64,000 bases of DNA from Gigantopelta aegis (GCF_016097555.1 NC_054704.1:81376452-81440451); one strand, 5' to 3'; numbered from the stretch's first letter, positions 43,401 to 52,360 are shown. Notes: generated from the sequence alone by a model not told the origin. Translations and numbers: made by a program.

Positions 43401-45423
43401 TCAAATGCACGTTTCAATTAGCCAAATAAAATGCAGCAAAGTTAAAGGTGCTATATCATAGTTACAAGTATTCTGCAGAACTATATATACCGGTATACCA
43501 CCATGTTTCGTCAGCTCGATATGAACCGCGGTACAGTTCTGTAGATCGCGGTTCAGATCGAGTTCATGAAACATGGCGAGTTTTACATTATTGTTTCTTG
43601 CACCGTATTTGACCATCAATAGGCCCATGTCTTTGACTAGGACACACCCGCTCTCTTTTCAAGCACTTTTAGAAATTAAGGCCTTATTCGTAAATAAGAC
43701 ACATCACCTATTTTAGTAATAAATAAAACGAAAGTACTAAAAGTAACTACTATACACAATAAGCAGAATGTAGCCAATCAGTAACTATTGCAGACAACCA
43801 TGAACATGTAGCCAATCAGTAACTATTGCAGACAACCATGAACATGTAGCCAATCAGTAACTATTGCCGACAATTGGCAACTATTGCAGACAATCATGAA
43901 CATGTAGCCAATCAGTAACTATTGCAGACAATCATGAACATGTAACCAATCAGTAACTATTGCAGACAATCCAGAGCAAGTAGCCAATCAGTAACTATCA
44001 CAGACAATCATGAGCCTGTAGCCAATCAGTAACTATCACAGACAATCATGAGCCTGTAGCCAGTCAGTAACTATCACAGACAATCATGAATATGTAGCCA
44101 ATCAGTAACTATTGCAGACAACCATGAACATGTAGCCAATCAGTAACTATTGCAGACAACCATGAACATGTAGCCAATCAGTAACTATTGCCGACAATTG
44201 GCAACTATTGCAGACAATCATGAACATGTAGCCAATCAGTAACTATTGCAGACAATCATGAACATGTAACCAATCAGTAACTATTGCAGACAATCCAGAG
44301 CAAGTAGCCAATCAGTAACTATCACAGACAATCATGAGCCTGTAGCCAATCAGTAACTATCACAGACAATCATGAGCCTGTAGCCAGTCAGTAACTATCA
44401 CAGACAATCATGAATATGTAGCCAATCAGTAACTATTGCAGCCAATCATGAGCCTGTAGCCAATCAGTAACCATTGCAAACAATCATGAAGATGTAGCCA
44501 GTCAGTAATTATTGCAGCCAATCAAGAGCAAGTAGCCAATCAGTAACTATTGCAGACAATCATGAGCATGTAGCCAATCAGTAACTGTTGCAGACAGTCA
44601 TGACCATGTAGCCAGTCAGTAACTACTGCAGACAATCATGAACATGTAGCCAATCAGTAACTATTGCAGACAGCAACATGTAGCCAATTAGTAACCATAG
44701 CAGACTATCAGCAGCCTGTAAATGACGTATGTAATTACAGTGAAACGAGTGTCATATTTTTGTTTCGTCTCAAACTTGATTTGACTGTTAGCTAGTATTA
44801 AGTGACAGTTAAGCCAACTCCCATAATTATTAGATGAAAACCGTGCTGATCCCTGCATCTAGAACTGATTGCCAGACCATAAAGTGTATAAGATGTTTAA
44901 TAACAGTTGCTTCCCTTTTCAGAAAACTCGAAGTAAAGAGAAGCATTAATTTGCAGGACCTATAGGTCATTTTTCTTCCAGGCTAAACAATTAAAGTGTT
45001 GTTGTTTCTGTTTTAATCGCTACATATGCTAACGTTTGTATGCGAGGTTGTTTTAAAACCATAGTAATGATACACCTACCGGTTATATTTCATTTGTGTT
45101 TGTTGTTTTTTTAGACGGAAATTCAGATTATAAAGATGGATACGGACAAGGCCGAACTGACATCACTACCGGAAATGGTAACCAGCGGAGCGCTCAAGGA
45201 CGTCTCCCAGTTTGTGTTTGAAATTCACATTCGAGTTAGTCAGTCTTTTGAAACAGAAGCAGACCTAGCGAAATACGAAATGGGACTGCGGCTACTCAAA
45301 CAGGTTTATGACGAGGGGTTTAGAATATTTAAATCGCATCAAAACCCGTGGTCTAAATACCCATCTAGGTTTGGTCCTGTTCGATATGGATGTCATGAAC
45401 TACACATGGTACGAGTGAAATAA
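30585..45423 (+). CDS. METTL24-like: METTL24-like methyltransferase (Methyltransf_22 family), six exons, complete
   Basis: Gene-level entry. Joining 30585-30698, 32393-32547, 35815-35943, 42291-42365, 43185-43323 and 45115-45423 gives 306 residues from ATG to TAA with all phases agreeing. Residues 8-24 are a hydrophobic signal anchor after a short basic N-terminus, so the protein is probably type II membrane-bound or secreted, catalytic part lumenal; sequons NET, NQT and NLS follow. Core motifs: VRMGKADDGGWDIC, PCLIYSFG (the usual SAM-binding strand position), INNDWSFDD, HVHAFDPS, FHKLGL, IIKMDTDKAEL and FVFEIHIR. These match the order in animal METTL24 and related DUF proteins, whose substrate is not established. 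The usual LK-x-D-x-EG-x-E is KMDTDKAEL here. Human METTL24 is somewhat longer. The family call is firm; activity is inferred. Confidence 0.9.
31022..31212 (-). mobile_element. SINE family A, head missing
   Basis: Minus-strand body and AAAC tail: TTTGTTTAACGACACCACTG at the start, GGATCTTTTATATGCACC within. Confidence 0.85.
31674..31788 (-). mobile_element. SINE family A tail fragment
   Basis: GTTTGTTTTGTTTAACGACA, CATCGGCTATTGGATGTCAA and GAGGAAACCCGC only. Confidence 0.85.
31800..32390. other. METTL24-like intron 1, distal part
   Basis: AT-rich; nothing recognised. Acceptor GACTTGTACAG. Confidence 0.5.
32393..32547 (+). CDS. METTL24-like exon 2 (lumenal stem)
   Basis: Acceptor GACTTGTACAG and donor CACAC|GTGAGT. 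It encodes ECDCGNKNGPS, NPNQTMLTEQTLQ, SSNLSTKKTWSEIAEEYHT. Low-complexity stem with two sequons; phase 0 in, phase 2 out. Confidence 0.82.
32635..32927 (+). mobile_element. SINE family E with long (ATTC/ATCC)n tail
   Basis: Head ACCGGCCTTGCTGGTGTAG, body end CCGATATGTATTTTTGTGC, TGGGGTGTCGTTAAACATTC, then about 175 bases of ATTC/ATCC tetramers. Confidence 0.8.
33013..33403 (+). mobile_element. SINE family B, near full length
   Basis: GACCGGCGTCGTGGTAGGCC head, AGCGCAAATAAAAGATCCCT, GTGGCGACAGCGGGTTTCC and a TTTC tail. It abuts GAGTTTGA copies on both sides (TCTGAGTTTGA before at 33009 and after at 33394), likely the target duplication. Confidence 0.92.
33630..33939. mobile_element. CATAAGCGTACG-type MITE, 5'-diverged copy
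   Basis: AAACAGCTATATAGGGTTGC, ATGATGGAAATTCATGG, GCCCGAATATCTCTATC and the end CTCTTACGCTTATG match the complete copy at 52609-53002. Confidence 0.75.
34417..34474. repeat. (CA)n microsatellite
   Basis: CA dinucleotide run. Confidence 0.96.
34475..35187. other. METTL24-like intron 2; nothing identifiable
   Basis: Unique-looking non-coding DNA. Confidence 0.45.
35188..35447 (-). mobile_element. SINE family D (minus)
   Basis: Minus-strand start ACCGGCCTCGGTGGCGTCGT, GGTTCGCAGCCCGGTATCGG, GTTTTAACGACTCAGTGGGT; ends by CTTGAACCTTAATTTGATAT. Confidence 0.9.
35585..35768. repeat. Minisatellite, ~27-28-base unit, about seven copies
   Basis: Unit close to AACTTCACATATAGGAATAA then GATCACG. It ends about 45 bases before the exon-3 acceptor. 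Confidence 0.92.
35815..35943 (+). CDS. METTL24-like exon 3 (DGGW motif), GC donor
   Basis: Acceptor TTTATTTTTAG. It encodes TVQVKCNNIVRMGKADDGGW, DICDDEQYRPKQPCLIYSFG. The only junction that joins the next exon in frame (making codon GGA, then ATTAAC) is TTCGG|GCGAGT, a GC rather than GT donor. Phase 2 in and out. Confidence 0.9.
35972..36115. repeat. Dispersed repeat G (GGCGGACCTAGGAAA type)
   Basis: GGGGCGGACCTAGGAAACAT, AAAGGGCACCTCAATAAAAA, AAATTGTTGAAAAGGGGGCA. It resembles 1921-2080 (GCGGATCCAGGAAAT, AAATTGTTACAAAAAGGGAC) and a fragment near 32933-32965. Confidence 0.65.
36300..38069. other. METTL24-like intron 3; mostly featureless
   Basis: G-rich patch at 36480-36540, T-runs at 36591-36622, C-run near 37978-37998. 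No frame or RNA gene recognised. Confidence 0.45.
38070..38398 (+). mobile_element. SINE family B, head truncated, family-A-type tail
   Basis: From ATCCAGATACCGACTCCAAA through AGCGCAAATAAAATATCCCT and GGCGACAGCGGGTTTCCTC to the AAAC tail (CTCTAGTGGCGTCGTTAAAT, AAAACAAACTTT), so a B middle with an A-type end. Confidence 0.9.
38400..39480. other. METTL24-like intron 3; nothing identifiable
   Basis: AT-rich with T- and G-runs near 38975-39080. Confidence 0.45.
39484..42240 (-). mobile_element. 5'-truncated LINE (non-LTR retrotransposon), RT region, broken
   Basis: Minus-strand reading order: KLWFDDTLKTSYLVY (41.6 kb), EIETAIENLKRDKAHGPDRI and FPEGWSKAIIIPIFKK, NNYRGISLLSCLGKLF (41.0-41.2), ...AFIDLKKAFD (40.78), then YADDLVLLSES (40.46-40.50; RT catalytic motif), SYLGFILHNN, AELGRLPLRTNRVFNMIKCW (39.97) and RANRLCLICDKDTEDEFPN (39.5). 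This is the RT-to-C-terminus order of LINE ORF2; no endonuclease domain is seen. The reading is split by several stops/frame changes and by the MITE at 41610-42142, beyond which the frame seems to go on (NIPFVPARHDD). It lies antisense in intron 3. Confidence 0.9.
41610..42142. mobile_element. Mutator-like MITE with ~107-base inverted repeats and 9-base target duplication
   Basis: Left CAATCTAATTAAAATTAGCT and right GGAGCTAATTTTAATTAGAT-TG are perfect inverted ends; the arms continue with CCACTATTACATGTGGATCT and GTTGGAGCTCATGTCCACCA. GTCGTCGTG lies directly outside both ends. 533 bases. It sits inside the LINE. Confidence 0.92.
42291..42365 (+). CDS. METTL24-like exon 4
   Basis: Acceptor TTTGTTTTTTAG and donor CCCAG|GTAAAT. 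It encodes INNDWSFDDAVSKKYGCHVH then AFDP, the conserved segment after the SAM-binding strand. Phase 2 in and out. Confidence 0.92.
42378..42444 (+). mobile_element. SINE family E tail fragment
   Basis: GACACCCAATAGCCGATGTA, TGCTGGGGTGTC and (ATTC)n, only 13 bases after the exon-4 donor. Confidence 0.8.
43185..43323 (+). CDS. METTL24-like exon 5
   Basis: Acceptor CATTGCAG and donor TCACAG|GTATAA. It encodes SMKQDDHNRSDLIHFHKLGL then AEREYTNPQGWRLNTLAGIR and KQLGHSQ. FDPS and FHKLGL span the junction as in the family. Phase 2 in, 0 out. Confidence 0.92.
43442..43580. mobile_element. TTAA-type MITE end with an internal hairpin
   Basis: TTAAAGGTGCTATATCATAG matches the left end of the MITE at 48836-49038; its other end is not seen. 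From about 43503 CATGTTTCGTCAGCTCGATA pairs with TCGAGTTCATGAAACATGG, with an inner pair GAACCGCGGTACAG/CTGTAGATCGCGGTTC. Confidence 0.65.
43770..44712. repeat. Minisatellite with CCAAT in each ~38-base unit, plus higher-order duplication
   Basis: Unit GTAGCCAATCAGTAACTATT then GCAGACAATCATGAACAT; more than 20 copies. A ~324-base block starting near 43770 recurs almost exactly from about 44095, including the odd spacer CCGACAATTGGCAACT. It lies in intron 5. Confidence 0.95.
44713..45114. other. METTL24-like intron 5, distal part
   Basis: Nothing recognised; acceptor TGTTTTTTTAG. Confidence 0.5.
45115..45423 (+). CDS. METTL24-like exon 6 (C-terminus, stop)
   Basis: Acceptor GTTGTTTTTTTAG, phase 0. 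It encodes TEIQIIKMDTDKAELTSLPE, MVTSGALKDVSQFVFEIHIR and a C-terminus ending GCHELHMVRVK, TAA. The EIH motif is conserved in the family. Confidence 0.93.
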   Translation, partial: TEIQIIKMDTDKAELTSLPEMVTSGALKDVSQFVFEIHIRVSQSFETEADLAKYEMGLRLLKQVYDEGFRIFKSHQNPWSKYPSRFGPVRYGCHELHMVRVK

Positions 45424-45524
45424 CCGTGTTCTGTTTGTTAAAAAGTATGATTGACAGTGATGGATAATAATGAGTGAATGAATGCATGGATGAATGAAAG
45501 AACGAACGAATGAACGAATGAACG

Positions 45525-45530
45525 AATAAA
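45525..45530 (+). promoter_or_regulatory. Candidate polyadenylation signal
   Basis: AATAAA about 100 bases after the METTL24-like stop, within GAAC/GAAT-rich DNA. Position fits; no proof of use. Confidence 0.4.
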
Positions 45531-45635
45531 TTATTTTTAACGACACTCCGTTATTGGCAATTGGCTGTCAAACAAAAATGTTAAGATGATCTGTAAAAGC
45601 AAGTGACCAGGAAAATCTTAATATTAAAAAGATTT

Positions 45636-46036
45636 TTTTTTTTTTTTTTTTTTTTTTAACGACGCCGCTAGAGCACATTGATTTTTTATCTTATCATCGG
45701 CTATTGGACGTCAAACATATGGTCATTCTGACACTGTTTTTAGAGGAAACCTGCTGTCGCCACATAGGCTACTCTTTTTACGACAGGCAGCAAGGGATCT
45801 TTTATTTGCGCTTCCCACAGGCAGGATAGCACAAACCATGGCCTTTGTTGAACCAGTTATGGATCACTGGTCGGTGCAAGTGGTTTACACCTACCCACTG
45901 AGCCTTGCGGAGCACTCACTTAGGGTTTGGAGTCGGTATCTGGATTAAAAAACCCATGCCTCGACTGGGATCCGAACCCAGTACCTACCAGCCTGTAGAC
46001 CGATGGCCTGCCACGACGCCACCGAGGCCGGTATTT
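45636..46036 (-). mobile_element. SINE family B with family-A-type tail, full length
   Basis: On the minus strand: ACCGGCCTCGGTGGCGTCGT head through GGAAGCGCAAATAAAAGATC to a tail GGCGTCGTTAAA and a long A-run (T-run 45632-45657 on plus). Confidence 0.93.
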
Positions 46037-46476
46037 TGGTGGATAGAAAAAGAAATCGGGAAACCTGTGGGAATGGAGACGTTGAAAATAAAACTTTTAC
46101 CGAATTAAAAAACCTAAGCTATGAAGGAAGGTGTTAGAAGCCTCTTCATGTGTTAAGAAAAAAACCCAGTATTGGTGATGTTTCCAATGATTGATAATTG
46201 ATCGGTGCGGCTCTACCGATGTGATAATCGATTATAGAAATCCATAATCGATTGTGTGGGAAAATTGAATTGATGTAAATATTTTATGGTTTGTGTTTGT
46301 TGTCATGTGTACATAAATCTTTTTTATTATTATTAAATAGTTATTATAGATTTTATTTTGTAAGTCATGTGTTTTCTTCTATGTATGCACATTTATCAAA
46401 TTGTTAAACTTTTTTCTTGGCTACGTATATATGTACATCGTACATACTATGGAAATGAAAGATAAAAATGTAATGT

Positions 46477-46478
<2 letters not shown>

Positions 46479-46547
<69 letters not shown>
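46479..46547. repeat. (TG)n microsatellite
   Basis: TG dinucleotide run. Confidence 0.97.
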
Positions 46548-46549
<2 letters not shown>

Positions 46550-46559
46550 AATCAGTGTT

Positions 46560-47200
46560 CTCGCTGGGTGAAAATTAAAGGAGGGCGGCCACGCGGCACC
46601 ACATTGTCAATGTCCCAAAGGTTAAAGGATATACAAACAATAATTATGATATATTTTGAATTTGGAAGATATCCATTGTTTTATGAATGTAATTATCGTA
46701 TGATTAAATATTGATTAAAACCAAATTCTACTAAAAAAAAAATGGTAGTTTGCACATAATGTATAGTGAGTTATGTAAATAATAATAGGGTCACATCTAT
46801 TGGGGAATTATTATATGAATTAGGGTTTGGATACAAATATGGGACAATCAGGAAAATCTTGGTAGAAATACTGAGTATTATTTGTCAATAATTAGGCAAA
46901 GGATATTTGATCCTGCAACGCAGAATCATTTCTATCAGCTGAATATATCTGTACAATGTTTCACATTGTACCATTTTGCGGTTGATGCACATTACTTGAT
47001 TAAATCAATCCCAAATGTGTATTAAGCATGTATTTCCATATTAAGGCTATCTGCACATAGTGTAGCATTGAAACTGGCCGATATAGAAATATTAACAGAT
47101 CTGAGTTTGTTATGTAATAGTGGAAATGCTGAAGATGAATATCATTTTGTATTATGTTGCCCTGTATTTAGTAATATAAGAAAATATATTATTTGTAATA
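46560..47200 (+). mobile_element. LINE C-terminal remnant, same kind as 39484-42240
   Basis: IYFEFGRYPLFYECNYRMIK (near 46650-46710) parallels AELGRLPLRTNRVFNMIKCW of the minus-strand LINE, and RLSAHSVALKLADIEI...NAEDEYHFVLCCPVF (47041-47170) parallels its RLSSHNLAIETG...DTEDEFPNIL end. Broken, no RT core. Confidence 0.75.
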
Positions 47201-47444
47201 AAAATCTATGTGTATTTTTCAATTACCTCTGCTTTCTGAAATCCTCATATCTTACATACATAAGATACGTATATATCAAATAATGACACGAATTAACTGT
47301 AGTTCAAAAAGAAAGTCTTAATTTTGTTTTGATGGAAAAGGATCCTTTTCATCCTTGTTCAGATATACATTTAAAAGCAGATGTGAATTTGTCATAACAA
47401 TATAGTAAAATACCAAGATAAGTAAACTGGTCAACAACTTACTG

Positions 47445-47532
47445 GAACGAGAAATGGCCCAATGGGCCAACCGACCTGGATCGATCCTAGACCGACCGCG
47501 CATCAGGCGAGCACGTTACCACTGGTGTACGT
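47445..47532 (-). mobile_element. SINE family A head fragment (minus)
   Basis: GATCGATCCTAGACCGACCG and CGCATCAGGCGAGC read as the tRNA-like head on the minus strand. Confidence 0.8.
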
Positions 47533-47637
47533 CTTGTTTCACCCGGTTGTTAAGCACTGGTGCGTACTTTTTCACTCTTAGCTTTGCTTTTGATCTTTCA
47601 AATCAGACATTACTTTGATTTTATTGTCTTCTTCTTT

Positions 47638-47775
47638 TTTCACTGGTAAAACGCTTGCTCGATGCGCGGTCGGTCTGGGATCGAACCCCGTCGGTAGGCC
47701 CATTGGGCTATTTTCCGTTCCAACCAGTGCACCATGACTGGTATTTTAAAGGCCGTGGTATGTGCCATCTTATTT
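47638..47775 (+). mobile_element. SINE family A head/body fragment (plus)
   Basis: GGTAAAACGCTTGCTCGATG, GGTCGGTCTGGGATCGAACC, AAGGCCGTGGTATGTGCC. It faces the minus-strand fragment about 105 bases away, head to head. Confidence 0.85.
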
Positions 47776-47819
47776 GAGACGAGCTGTAGTCTATTTTAAA
47801 GTGTATTTCCCTGTTTTAA

Positions 47820-47945
47820 CGTCACAGACTCTTGTTTACTTTTATTGTAAATAATATATTTTCTTATATTACTAAATACAGGGCAACATAATACAGATGT
47901 GTCACAGGTTTGTAGATTAATCAACTTAGTATCCATTCTCGGTGC
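47820..47945. mobile_element. Fragment related to the TTAA MITE at 60578-60917
   Basis: TGTGTCACAGGTTTGTAGAT and CAACTTAGTATCCATTCTC resemble TGTGTTACAGGTTTATAGAT and AACTTAGTGTTAATTTTC. Confidence 0.5.
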
Positions 47946-48135
47946 GGGGGCTAAAGCTAGGGTCTTCGACTTCCAGACATCACACCACCATTTGCTGTGT
48001 CGTTACTTTTAGGATATAGTTCTTCATAGAAATTAAAAACAAAATCAGATATGCCTTTTGAACTCTTGCTTTGATGATTAAGTAGATTGACCTTTGTATT
48101 ATTTAAATAGCGCACTAGTTTGATGTTATTGTGTT

Positions 48136-48430
48136 GTATACTTAACACCAAAAGAAACTATACACTTTTTAAAATGCCATTTTCTCTCAAATACTTACAG
48201 ACAATTTTCTACAAGTTTTGTGCATGTGATGCTATCACATTTATTTTAATAAGATCTCCCAACAAAATTTGCTATCAGTCAGGCTTTTCACGAGCTGGTC
48301 TGAAAAACATGTTTTGCACAAAACGCACGTGCACGATTGAATTGAGTAGCTACTTTATGCTGACTCATATGCTGAATGGTAACCATTAAAAAAAACAAAA
48401 AACATATTAGATATTGAACTGTGTTAAATG
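48136..48430. other. Possible Tc1-like left end; otherwise unassigned
   Basis: TATACTTAACACCAAAAGAA resembles the left end of the element at 4138; no transposase or partner end. Confidence 0.35.
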
Positions 48431-48435
48431 ACTAA

Positions 48436-49438
48436 AGTAGTGTCGGAAATAGAATAAAAATTATTTTCGTCAATTATTTCTTTCATATTAAACTGACAAG
48501 TAAATATTTTGTAAATACCTATTTAATGATACTCTACCTACTTTAGCATTTACTTGTTTTGGCTCTCATTGATGTACAAGGTGGTGTTTACTCTTGAAAT
48601 TAAAATAAAGATGTCGGTAAACAGGAGATTTGTGACCTTTATTGGAACAGACTATAACACATTTTGATGATATGTGTCAATTTCATTTACCCTTAAACAA
48701 ACTTTTAATTTAAAACTGCAAATTAACTGAGTATTTTGAATTGCAGCATAGATTATTAATTATGACCAACATATTTAGTGAATATAAATTCAATATAAGT
48801 ACATTAGACATTTACACATTCTTGCAACCACTTAAAGGTGCTATATCATAGTTCTATGTGAGCATCTGTTTGTGATAAAGATTCTCCAATAAAAATGTAT
48901 TTTTCTACTAGTAGATAAAATCATTTCCTATAATCATTTAAGGGCATATAGTTAAAGGTGTAGTCTTTAAATGTTAGAGAAAGATTTAATAAAAACATGA
49001 TTTGCAATCGCTGTCATTATGCAACTGAGATAGCACCTTTAATACCGGTATAATAGATCATAAACTCAAACTGGTTCTTGACAGTTTTGCTCAAAAGTTA
49101 CTTATAAATGTCTAGTAATATTTTGTTTTGGAGAGGAATAGGGGTAAACTGTCATCAGAAACAGTCCCTCACATATTGTAACAGCAATGAAATTGACACA
49201 TGTTGACCAACATTTGTTATAGTCTGTTCCAATAAAGTGCACAAATCACCTGTTTACTGACATATTTCTTTTCATTTCAAGAGTAAACACCACCGTGTAC
49301 ATCAATGAGAGCCCAGACAAGTAAATGCTAAATTAGGTAGACTATCATTAAATATATATTTACATAATATTTACTTGTCTGTTTAATATGTAAGAAATAA
49401 TCGACGAAAATAATTTTTATTCTATTTCCGACAGTACT
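48436..49438. mobile_element. Foldback element with ~245-base inverted arms
   Basis: Left arm 48436-48686 (TAGTGTCGGAAATAGAATAA ... GTGTCAATTTCATT) is the reverse complement, with scattered differences, of 49187-49438 (AATGAAATTGACACATG ... TTCTATTTCCGACAGTACTA). About 500 bases lie between, with a nested TTAA MITE. Confidence 0.9.
48836..49038. mobile_element. TTAA-flanked MITE (piggyBac-type target) nested in the foldback element
   Basis: TTAA|AGGTGCTATATCATAG at the left and GAGATAGCACCT|TTAA at the right. Confidence 0.8.
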
Positions 49439-49499
49439 ATAGGTTCAATCAAATTCAACGCAAACACGCAATAGGCATGCTTCATTTCATTTTGAGCGT

Positions 49500-49540
49500 C
49501 AAATCGGTGCGCTCACAGTATGTAGGAGGGTGAGACATGG

Positions 49541-49596
<56 letters not shown>

Positions 49597-49687
49597 TCGC
49601 ACGCACACACACACTCGCACACACAGACACACACACACACACAGACACACACTCACAGTATGCAGGAGGGTGAGACATGGCCACTCA

Positions 49688-49734
<47 letters not shown>

Positions 49735-49787
49735 TCGCACACACACAGACACACACTCACAGTATGCAGGAGGGTGAGACATGGCCA

Positions 49788-49839
<52 letters not shown>

Positions 49840-49963
49840 GTATGCAGGAGGGTGAGACATGGCCACACACACACACACACTCACTCACAGTATGCAGGAG
49901 GGTGAGACATGGCCACACACACACACACACACTCACAGTATGCAGGAGGGTGAGACATGGCCA

Positions 49964-50017
<54 letters not shown>

Positions 50018-50195
50018 GACACACACTCACAGTGTGCAGGAGGGTGAGACATGGCCACTCACACACACACACACAGACAGACACACACTCACAGTATGCA
50101 GGAGGGTGAGACATGGCCACTCACACACAGACACACAGACAGACACACACTCACAGTATGCAGGAGGGTGAGACATGGCCACTCACACACACACA

Positions 50196-50240
<45 letters not shown>

Positions 50241-50388
50241 ACACACTCACAGTATGCAGGAGGGTGAGACATGGCCACACACACACACACAGACACACAC
50301 TCACAGTATGCAGGAGGGTGAGACATGGCCACTCACACACACACAGACAGACACACACTCACAGTATGCAGGAGGGTGAGACACAGCC
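49500..50388. repeat. Compound minisatellite: 37-base core separated by variable (CA)n
   Basis: Core ACTCACAGTATGCAGGAGGG then TGAGACATGGCCAC, about eleven copies, divided by CA runs of 12-75 bases with CAGACA/CTCGCA variants. Confidence 0.97.
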
Positions 50389-50554
50389 AAAAACCCCACA
50401 CTCTCATGCATTCAATTTCAGAGAACGTTAGGGCGTGAATGACAAAACTTGCCATCGAAATTGGTTCAACATTTACGTTCACCCCTATTTTTTCATATTT
50501 ACTTTTAAGGGTGAGGGCTGTAGGAAGAGGGTTTGTAGTATTTATATTCATGGA

Positions 50555-50655
50555 GTATGTGTTGATTGAAACGCTGCGTGTATATCAGTTTTAGCCACAT
50601 ATAATATATGTTACTATTGTCGTCCATGGGATTTCATTTGGTGTATACGTCCTTT
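50555..50655 (-). repeat. Dispersed repeat H, copy 2 (inverted relative to 22045)
   Basis: AGTTTTAGCCACATATAATA, TGTTACTATTGTCGTCCATG. Confidence 0.75.
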
Positions 50656-50707
50656 AAAGACTCAGTGGGATAGGTATAAGGCTATTACACTGACTTCAAA
50701 TTCTAAT

Positions 50708-51012
50708 AGGGGCGGACGTAGCTCAGTGGTAAAGCGCTCGCTCGATGCGCGGTCGGTATGGGATCGATCCCCGTCGGTTGGCCCATTGGACTATTTCTTG
50801 TTCCAGCCAGTGCCCCACGACTGGTATATCAAAGGCCGTGGTATGTACTACCCTGTCTATGGGATGGTGCATATAAAAGATCCCTTGCTGCTAATCGAAA
50901 AGAGTAGCTCATGAAGTGGCGACAGCGGGTTTCCTCTCTCAATAGCTGTCTGACGCCATATAACCGTAAATAAACTGTGTTGATTGCGTCGTTAAATAAA
51001 ACATTTCTTCTT
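50708..51012 (+). mobile_element. SINE family A, near full length
   Basis: GGGGCGGACGTAGCTCAGTG head, GGTCGGTATGGGATCGATCC, GTGGCGACAGCGGGTTTCC, end GTCGTTAAATAAAACATTTC. Confidence 0.93.
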
Positions 51013-51297
51013 CCCACCGAGCTGTTACTGTTCGAACAGAAGGGCACTGTGCTGCAACGTCTTTTCTTGAAGGGGAAGAACTTCAATTTAGCTAATCGAC
51101 AAATTGTGGAAGGCAAGAATTATCTCCCTGGATTTGTTACTATGGGGTCACCTGCTTTCTTTTAGGACGCCTAATTTACAAAGGTCTCTTAGGGTTTGCT
51201 AGACAACAAAGCATCCTCATTGTAAGTCTTTTAGCATTGCACTGCGAGATCGCAAAGTTGCGAGAGTTTAGTGAATTAGGCTCCATGTCTGTAAAGT

Positions 51298-51478
51298 TTG
51301 TTTTGTTTAATGATACCAATAGAGCACATTGATTTATTAGTCTTCGGCTATTGGATGTCAAACAATTGGTAATTTTGACATATAGTCTTAGAGAGGAAAC
51401 CCGCTGCTTTTTTCCATTCGTAGCTAGGGATTTTTTATATGAACCATCCCACAGACAGGACAGCACATAAACTTCGCT
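51298..51478 (-). mobile_element. SINE family A body/tail (minus)
   Basis: GTTTGTTTTGTTTAATGATA start and CCATCCCACAGACAGGACAG; head missing. Confidence 0.87.
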
Positions 51479-51582
51479 TGTCAAAGTCAAGATCTCCTGC
51501 ATAAATTCCTCACACGCGCCTGCAGTTATTAGTGGGAAAAAAAGGAGAACAAATATGGATGTTATTTAACAGACAGTGGTAA

Positions 51583-52360
51583 TGCCCGGCGCAGACGAAC
51601 GTTTTTTAACGCATGCGTCTGCGTTAAAAAAAAACGCAGACTCAACGCAGACGGATGCGTCTCGTGTGCGCCTACCTGCGATGTGTTTCTGCGATCCACT
51701 GACGATTTCTTTTATTAATTAATTTATTTATACTTTACTCTAGGAAAAATAACAAAGTTTAAATGTAATTTATTAATACATTTTAAAACATAATAAACTT
51801 TATTTAAAACATTATGTACAATATACTATTACGATATAAATCTTTCTTATTTCACAATTGTTTGTTTTAATTATTATTATTAGGCCTAGTACAATGAATT
51901 TATATTTTTTAATTTGATCTACAGTATTTAGAAATGTCATTAATTACACATGCCTAGTCTTTGTTTCAAAGATGAGCAGTTGGAAATTATTTGTGTTGAA
52001 ACATTTACATGTTAGTCATTTTTAATGGTCGGGTCTGTTTTCACAGTTCTATTCATCGCTGAAACCAATAATTGTTAATTTCGTTATATACAGATATATA
52101 GACAGATGATTGGTCAATATAACAATGTGAACGCAACGCAGACGCAAGTAGGCGCACACGTGCGTTTTTAGACGGATGCGGCAGGAGACGGATGCGTATG
52201 TGCGTCTAAAATCAAACATGTTTGATATTTGAAAAATCGACGCAGCGCTAAAAAACGCAACGCAGAGGGGGTCACACACGGTGCGTTTTTATTGCGTTCG
52301 TACGGATGCGTTTTTTAATGCAAGACGCATGCGTTAAAAAACGCTCGTCTGCGCCGGGCA
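51583..52360. mobile_element. PIF/Harbinger-like MITE, 3-base TAA target duplication
   Basis: Ends TGCCCGGCGCAGACGAACGT and, inward from the right, TGCCCGGCGCAGACGAGCGT, each followed by TTTTTAACGCATGCGTC-type DNA. TAA flanks both sides. Subterminal zones are dense in ACGCA/TGCGT. Confidence 0.9.

Noticed and set aside
49500-50388. CRISPR-like array (core repeats divided by spacers)
   Set aside because: The spacers are low-complexity CA runs of variable length, not unique sequences, and the genome is eukaryotic with introns and SINEs.
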